Assembly (NCBI GenBank): GCA_944388635.1
Contig: CALXJN010000108.1
Span: 1-9,894 of the forward strand
Reading direction: 5' to 3'
Source: an uncultured Clostridia bacterium
GTDB taxonomy: Bacteria > Bacillota > Clostridia > TANB77 > CAG-508
DNA: 9,894 nucleotides
In this document: positions 6,794-9,894 of the stretch, in pieces
How the letters are laid out: the number at the start of each line of letters is the position of its first letter
Position numbering within the stretch: position 1 is the first letter of the stretch
Position numbers and translations under genes: made by a program
Notes under the pieces: generated by a model
Databases searched by the model: none
What the model saw: only the letters and a program-made list of their open reading frames with translations
Told to the model about the DNA's origin: nothing

Positions 6794-7501
6794 GGTTATT
6801 TTTAGCAAATATATAAAGTAAAGAATTAATAAATGTATTGGATAGAAAAGATATAAAAAGTATTTTATATCTTTTCCTTTTTTATTGTTATAAAGACTTA
6901 TAAAGATAATTGGAAGACAAGTAAATACAATTATCCACAAATAAATCTCAAAATTTGAACTATATAAAAGATTTTTTAAATAATATATAATAGTACAAAG
7001 GATAAAAGCTAGACTCATCAATATTTTGTGTTGCTTTAAAAAATAAAATACGAAAATTATTATGATTCCATAGTACCCATAATCGCAACTGGTAATTTCT
7101 GCCAAAAATGCAATTAAAGCAACAGTTAGAAAGCCAATTAAAATATAAAAATAATGTAATAATTTATGTTTATATTCCAATTTATAAAGTCTATCAAACA
7201 AAGTTATTGAAATTAGTCCTAAAAATAATGTAAAAAATATATTTAAACTAAATTTAGAACTAATAATTGATGTAAATAGCATAAAAGGTGCCTGTGATAT
7301 TAAAGCAAAAGCGAATAACCTCAAAAGATAACTTTTGAGGTTTCTTGTGTGAGTATAGCCTTCAGTTATTTGAAATGCAAATATTGGAAATGCAATTCTT
7401 CCTATATAATTAAGGAAAGAAAAACGTCCAAATATAACGTAAGAGCTATGGTCACATATCATTGATATTAATGCAATTACTTTTAATACAAAAGCAGACA
7501 T
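6788..7501 (-). CDS. TraX family integral membrane protein
   Basis: The family is named after F-plasmid TraX, which acetylates pilin. Chromosomal homologues in Firmicutes are thought to be membrane acyltransferases of unknown substrate. The 237 residues are almost entirely hydrophobic helices. Family motifs are LKVIALISMICDHSSYVIFG (residues 6-25, with D17-H18), GRIAFPIFAFQITEGYTHTRN (34-54) and the C-terminal FYPIHLLIL (from 219). AAAGGA lies 6 bases before the ATG (7501) and is part of the 3' end of the upstream glycosyltransferase gene, whose stop is 3 bases away, so the two are almost certainly one operon and translationally coupled. An envelope-glycan modification role alongside the glycosyltransferase is inference. 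The 3' end overlaps gpr by 6 bases and contains gpr's probable terminator. I see no plasmid or conjugation genes around it. Confidence 0.88.
   Translation of the reverse strand: MSAFVLKVIALISMICDHSSYVIFGRFSFLNYIGRIAFPIFAFQITEGYTHTRNLKSYLLRLFAFALISQAPFMLFTSIISSKFSLNIFFTLFLGLISITLFDRLYKLEYKHKLLHYFYILIGFLTVALIAFLAEITSCDYGYYGIIIIFVFYFLKQHKILMSLAFILCTIIYYLKNLLYSSNFEIYLWIIVFTCLPIIFISLYNNKKGKDIKYFLYLFYPIHLLILYFIYLLKITL
6845..6883 (+). terminator. Probable gpr terminator, located inside the traX coding region
   Basis: A perfect 14-bp inverted repeat (GAAAAGATATAAAA at 6845-6858, TTTTATATCTTTTC at 6863-6876) with loop AGTA is followed on the plus strand by CTTTTTT (6877-6883). It is about 50 bases after the gpr stop. 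On the minus strand the same bases encode GKDIKYFLYLFY near the TraX C-terminus, and no T-run follows the hairpin in that direction, so termination should be one-way. Confidence 0.7.
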
Positions 7502-7504
7502 AAA

Positions 7505-8470
7505 TTATCCTTTCATATTTGTTTCTTTATGTTCGTTATATGAATCTATAAAGTATAGAGGGCGTCTTTTTGCCTCATAAAATGCTCTTCCTAAATATTC
7601 TCCAATTAAGCCTAAGAAGATAAGTTGAATTCCACCTAGGAACAAAATAACAACCATCATAGAAGCATAACCAGAAACATCAACACCATATATTAAAGTT
7701 TTAAGTATTATTGCAAGCATATACAAAAAGCCAGCACAAGAAATAATTATTCCAAGTATGGCAGCCCAGCGCAAAGGCGAAGTTGTAAAAGAAGTTATTC
7801 CATCAATTGATAAATTGATAAGCCTTCTATAATTCCATTTAGTTTTGCCTGCAATTCTTGGATCTCTATCATATAATATTTCTTTTTTATTATATCCAAT
7901 CCAACTATAAAGTCCTTTTGTATATCTTTGTGACTCTCTAAGCTGTTTTATAGCTTCAACACAGCGCCTATCAAGAAGCCTAAAATCACCAGTGTCTTTT
8001 TGTATTTCTATTTTAGTCATACTTTGCAAAACACGATAAAACCCCCAAGAAGTAAGCTTTTTAAGAGGACTTTCGCCCTTTCTTGATTTTCTTCTAGCAT
8101 AAACATCATCATAGCCTTCTTCCCAGTATTTAATCATTTCAGGGATAAGTTCTGGTGGATCTTGCAAATCAGCATCCATTAATACTAAAGCATCGCCTCT
8201 AATATAATCAAAGCCAGCAGCCATAGCAACTTCTTTTCCATAATTCCTTGAAAGATTTACATAGTTTATTCTAGTGTCTTTTTTTCTTAGAAATTTAATC
8301 AAATCTAAGGTATTATCTTTACTTCCGTCATTTACAAATAAGACCTCAAAATCATAATTTGTTTGACTATCCATTAATTTTACTAATCTATCATACAAAG
8401 GAGGGAGAGATTCGTGCTCATTGTATGCTGGTATAAGTATTGATATTAATTTTTTTCCATTTGAATCCAT
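7505..8470 (-). CDS. Family 2 glycosyltransferase, GtrB/DPM1-like (polyprenyl-phosphate sugar transferase)
   Basis: The enzyme is predicted to transfer a sugar from a nucleotide donor to undecaprenyl phosphate at the inner face of the membrane, supplying glycosylation of wall polymers or other envelope glycans. The GT-A domain has ISILIPAYNEHES, the NDGS motif (near residue 48), LSRNYGKEVAMAAGF and the metal-binding DADLQDPPE (near 99-107). TKGLYSWIGY and RIAGKTKWNYRRL are typical of the GtrB subgroup. Two C-terminal membrane helices follow (roughly 235-260 and 270-295), then GEYLGRAFYEAKRRP. An ATG at 8482 is also in frame, but the AAAAGGA ribosome-binding site touches it directly. The ATG at 8470, 12 bases downstream of that site, is preferred and gives 321 residues. 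It is the first gene of an operon with traX. The single CGG triplet in it is out of frame (GAC-GGA). Confidence 0.9.
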   Translation of the reverse strand: MDSNGKKLISILIPAYNEHESLPPLYDRLVKLMDSQTNYDFEVLFVNDGSKDNTLDLIKFLRKKDTRINYVNLSRNYGKEVAMAAGFDYIRGDALVLMDADLQDPPELIPEMIKYWEEGYDDVYARRKSRKGESPLKKLTSWGFYRVLQSMTKIEIQKDTGDFRLLDRRCVEAIKQLRESQRYTKGLYSWIGYNKKEILYDRDPRIAGKTKWNYRRLINLSIDGITSFTTSPLRWAAILGIIISCAGFLYMLAIILKTLIYGVDVSGYASMMVVILFLGGIQLIFLGLIGEYLGRAFYEAKRRPLYFIDSYNEHKETNMKG

Positions 8471-8506
8471 ATTTAAAATCATTCCTTTTCTAGTCCTTAT
8501 TTAATA

Positions 8507-8535
8507 TTTATATCACAAATTAAGTATATAGTAAA
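8507..8535 (-). promoter_or_regulatory. Putative promoter of the glycosyltransferase-traX operon
   Basis: On the minus strand TTTACT (8535-8530), a 17-base spacer and TATAAA (8512-8507) lie 37 bases before the preferred start at 8470. It is divergent from the tRNA-Tyr promoter, with about 40 bases between the two -35 boxes. Confidence 0.55.
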
Positions 8536-8576
8536 GAAATATAACCAAAATAATTATAGAAATTTTAAAAATAATC

Positions 8577-8605
8577 TTGACATAAGTGAAAATAAATATT
8601 ATAAT
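8577..8605 (+). promoter_or_regulatory. Consensus promoter of tRNA-Tyr
   Basis: TTGACA (8577-8582), exactly 17 bases, then TATAAT (8600-8605): a perfect match to the sigma-A consensus, ending 22 bases before the mature tRNA 5' end. Such strength is expected for a stable RNA gene. Confidence 0.88.
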
Positions 8606-8627
8606 ATTCCTTGTTGCAAATAAATGT

Positions 8628-8713
8628 GGGTAGGTGGCCGAGTGGCTAAAGGCGGCAGACTGTAAATCTGTTCTCATTTGAGTACGATGGTTCGAATCCA
8701 TCCCTGCCCACCA
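8628..8713 (+). tRNA. tRNA-Tyr (anticodon GUA)
   Basis: This is an 86-base class II tRNA. The acceptor stem GGGTAGG (8628-8634) pairs with CCTGCCC (8703-8709, one U-G pair), followed by discriminator A8710 and an encoded CCA (8711-8713). The anticodon loop CTGTAAA has GTA at 8662-8664. A long variable arm precedes the T arm GATGG-TTCGAAT-CCATC (8686-8702). A long variable arm with GUA is the bacterial Tyr pattern. It has its own promoter and terminator and appears monocistronic. An ORF antisense to it (8513-8701) is spurious. Confidence 0.97.
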
Positions 8714-8791
8714 AACAAAACAAATAAGAACCTTTATTTCTTTGTTGGAGGTTTTGCAATATCAGTACCTATTCCAAAGAAAGAAGGAAAA

Positions 8792-8826
8792 AATAAGTTA
8801 CTTTATTAGAAGTAGCTTATTTTTTT
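8792..8826 (+). terminator. Intrinsic terminator after tRNA-Tyr
   Basis: AATAAGTTACT (8792-8802) pairs with AGTAGCTTATT (8811-8821; one G-U pair), 11 bp with an 8-base loop, followed by a T-run to 8826. The 78 bases between the tRNA end and the stem hold no gene that I can recognise. Confidence 0.8.
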
Positions 8827-8890
8827 GTAGTAAAATATTATTAGGGTAAAACCTATGATAGGACTGGAGGCAATAGTTTTGGAATACAGC

Positions 8891-8919
8891 TTGAATAATA
8901 TTATAGTTAATGGTACAAT
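8891..8919 (+). promoter_or_regulatory. Putative promoter of the RibD_C-like gene
   Basis: TTGAAT (8891-8896), 17 bases, then TACAAT (8914-8919), 34 bases before the ATG at 8954. The terminator just upstream separates it from tRNA-Tyr, so a separate promoter is expected. Confidence 0.6.
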
Positions 8920-8953
8920 AAAGTCATATTAAGTATTGAAGGGAGTTAATAAA

Positions 8954-9649
8954 ATGAGAAATAAACCAATAACTACATTATTTATGTTACAGTCATTAGA
9001 AGGAAAAATTAGTAGAGGAAATAATGATGAACTTGATGCAGACAAAGATTGGTGCAAAATAGATGGTGTAAAAGAAGGGTTGCAACAATATTATGATATT
9101 GAACAAACAACAGATTTGTTCTCATTGAACACAGGTAGAGTTATGGCAAAAATAGGAGTTAATGATAGAACAGAGAAGCCTAATAAGACACCTTGTAGTT
9201 TTATAATTATAGATAATAAACCACATTTGAATAAAAATGGAATAGACTATTTATGCAAATGGGTAAATATATTATATCTTGTAACAACAAACAAAAATCA
9301 TATAGCATATACTTTACAAAAAGAATATTCAAATTTAGTAATATTAAGTTATGAAAAATTAGATTTAAATGTTTTACTAGAAGATTTATCAGAAAAATAT
9401 AATGTTGACCATCTGACAATTCAGTCAGGTGGAAATTTAAATGGACTATTTTTAAGAGAGAACTTAATAGACTATGTAAATATAGTTATTGCACCATTAT
9501 TAGTAGGTGGAAAAGAAACTTCTACTTTAATTGATGGAGAAGCAATCACTTCTCCAAGTGAATTAAATAAATTAAAAGCATTGAAACTACTGGAATGTAA
9601 TCAACTAAAAAATTCATATGTACAATTAAAATATAAGGTTATAAAATGA
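8954..9649 (+). CDS. RibD C-terminal / dihydrofolate reductase-like family protein
   Basis: The protein belongs to the DHFR-like fold of the riboflavin reductase domain (RibD_C), whose members reduce pteridine- or pyrimidine-like substrates with NAD(P)H. It is stand-alone, without the RibD deaminase domain. Visible family features are the N-terminal strand and loop TTLFMLQSLEGKIS (near 6-19), the nucleotide-binding TIQSGGNLNGLFLRENLID, and IAPLLVGGKETSTLIDGEA towards the C-terminus. The ATG at 8954 is preferred because GAAGGGAG (8938-8945) is 8 bases upstream; the in-frame TTG at 8936 overlaps that site. Length is 231 residues. The substrate cannot be told from sequence, and there are no rib genes nearby. 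Many such stand-alone proteins have no proven role. Its stop overlaps the start of the small downstream ORF (ATGA). Confidence 0.85.
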   Translation: MRNKPITTLFMLQSLEGKISRGNNDELDADKDWCKIDGVKEGLQQYYDIEQTTDLFSLNTGRVMAKIGVNDRTEKPNKTPCSFIIIDNKPHLNKNGIDYLCKWVNILYLVTTNKNHIAYTLQKEYSNLVILSYEKLDLNVLLEDLSEKYNVDHLTIQSGGNLNGLFLRENLIDYVNIVIAPLLVGGKETSTLIDGEAITSPSELNKLKALKLLECNQLKNSYVQLKYKVIK

Positions 9650-9762
9650 AAGTTGTTTATGACATTCTTGTAAAATATGAAGGCGAGGAATATTACCATG
9701 TGGTATCGATTCTTGATGAATTTCTTATTCCAGTGGAATATGAATATGAAACAACCGAATAA
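9646..9762 (+). CDS. Small hypothetical ORF, 38 residues, overlapping the RibD_C-like stop
   Basis: The ORF encodes an acidic, tyrosine-rich peptide starting MKVVYDILVKYEGEEYY and ending EYEYETTE. Its ATG overlaps the upstream TGA as ATGA, a typical translational-coupling arrangement, and AAGG at 9633-9636 could act as a weak ribosome-binding site about 9 bases upstream. It ends shortly before a strong hairpin. I recognise no family and see no membrane segment or cysteines. It may be a real coupled gene or chance. Confidence 0.4.
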   Translation: MKVVYDILVKYEGEEYYHVVSILDEFLIPVEYEYETTE

Positions 9763-9784
9763 AATACTATAGTTTCATAGTTTC

Positions 9785-9817
9785 AATGCCCAGTCAGTAT
9801 TTTGCTGACTGGGCATT
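9785..9817. terminator. Perfect 13-bp hairpin after the RibD_C-like operon, possible terminator
   Basis: AATGCCCAGTCAG (9785-9797) and CTGACTGGGCATT (9805-9817) are perfect complements around loop TATTTTG. It is among the most GC-rich stems in the window and lies 22 bases after the small ORF. No T-run follows on either side, so efficient intrinsic termination is uncertain and it may instead be an mRNA 3'-end stabiliser. An 8-base direct repeat, ATAGTTTC twice, sits just before it (about 9769-9784). The remaining bases to 9894 show no gene. Confidence 0.55.
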
Positions 9818-9894
9818 ATCCATGAAAAAGTATAAAAATCCAATATGATTGTTAGTATTTTTTATATTTTCTTGATTTCACATAAAAAAATGTG

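Noticed and set aside
6788..7501. TraX as evidence of a conjugative element
   Set aside because: TraX-family proteins are common on Firmicute chromosomes. There are no relaxase, type IV secretion, integrase or attachment sequences here.
8513..8701. Minus-strand ORF of 62 codons over the tRNA
   Set aside because: It is the antisense of tRNA-Tyr and its promoter, a well-known kind of spurious ORF with a MDSNHRTQMRTDLQSAAF-type start.
1..9894. CRISPR arrays, insertion sequences, prophage genes or riboswitches
   Set aside because: I saw no spaced direct repeats, transposase or phage proteins, or recognisable aptamer architecture on either strand.

Overview
The window is strongly AT-rich. Its Arg codons are mostly AGA, and its strand-clustered genes start with Shine-Dalgarno sites such as AGGAGG. 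It encodes gpr, the germination protease of endospore formers, next to SmpB, RuvC, HolA and a YvcK-like protein. This points to the chromosome of a low-GC, spore-forming Firmicute (Clostridia-like). No species can be named from the sequence.

Layout. Positions 1-386 (minus) hold the 5' part of smpB, cut by the window edge. A 290-base divergent promoter region follows. Positions 677-5765 (plus) are a tightly spaced run of a membrane-anchored YvcK-like protein, a glycogen-debranching-type glucosidase, ruvC and holA, followed after about 90 bases by gpr (5857-6793). Convergent to gpr is a minus-strand pair, a GtrB-like polyprenyl-phosphate glycosyltransferase and a TraX-family membrane protein (8470 down to 6788). 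The last 2 bases of the gpr coding sequence and its stop overlap the traX end, and the gpr terminator lies inside traX. A tRNA-Tyr with a consensus promoter and a terminator sits at 8628-8826. It is followed by a RibD C-terminal/dihydrofolate-reductase-like gene, a 38-codon ORF overlapping its stop, and a perfect hairpin.

The outstanding feature is a repeated +1 frameshift. Four genes (yvcK-like, ruvC, holA twice, gpr) are each split into two or three reading frames. At all five break points the zero-frame codon is CGG, followed by A or G. Skipping the C, or reading CGGR as one four-base codon, restores the frame and places glycine where the protein family has or tolerates glycine. I found no other in-frame CGG in any gene of the window, although the CGG triplet occurs about fifteen times out of frame in the same genes. 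This looks like a genome-wide decoding rule, in which CGG is not arginine but a +1 shift or quadruplet-glycine signal. A sequence-specific sequencing artefact is the main alternative. The four genes are therefore annotated as full-length proteins with a +1 shift, not as pseudogenes.

The genes are otherwise mostly housekeeping: trans-translation (SmpB), envelope and carbon metabolism (YvcK-like, debranching enzyme), recombination and replication (RuvC, HolA), spore germination (Gpr), envelope glycosylation (GtrB-like, TraX) and translation (tRNA-Tyr).
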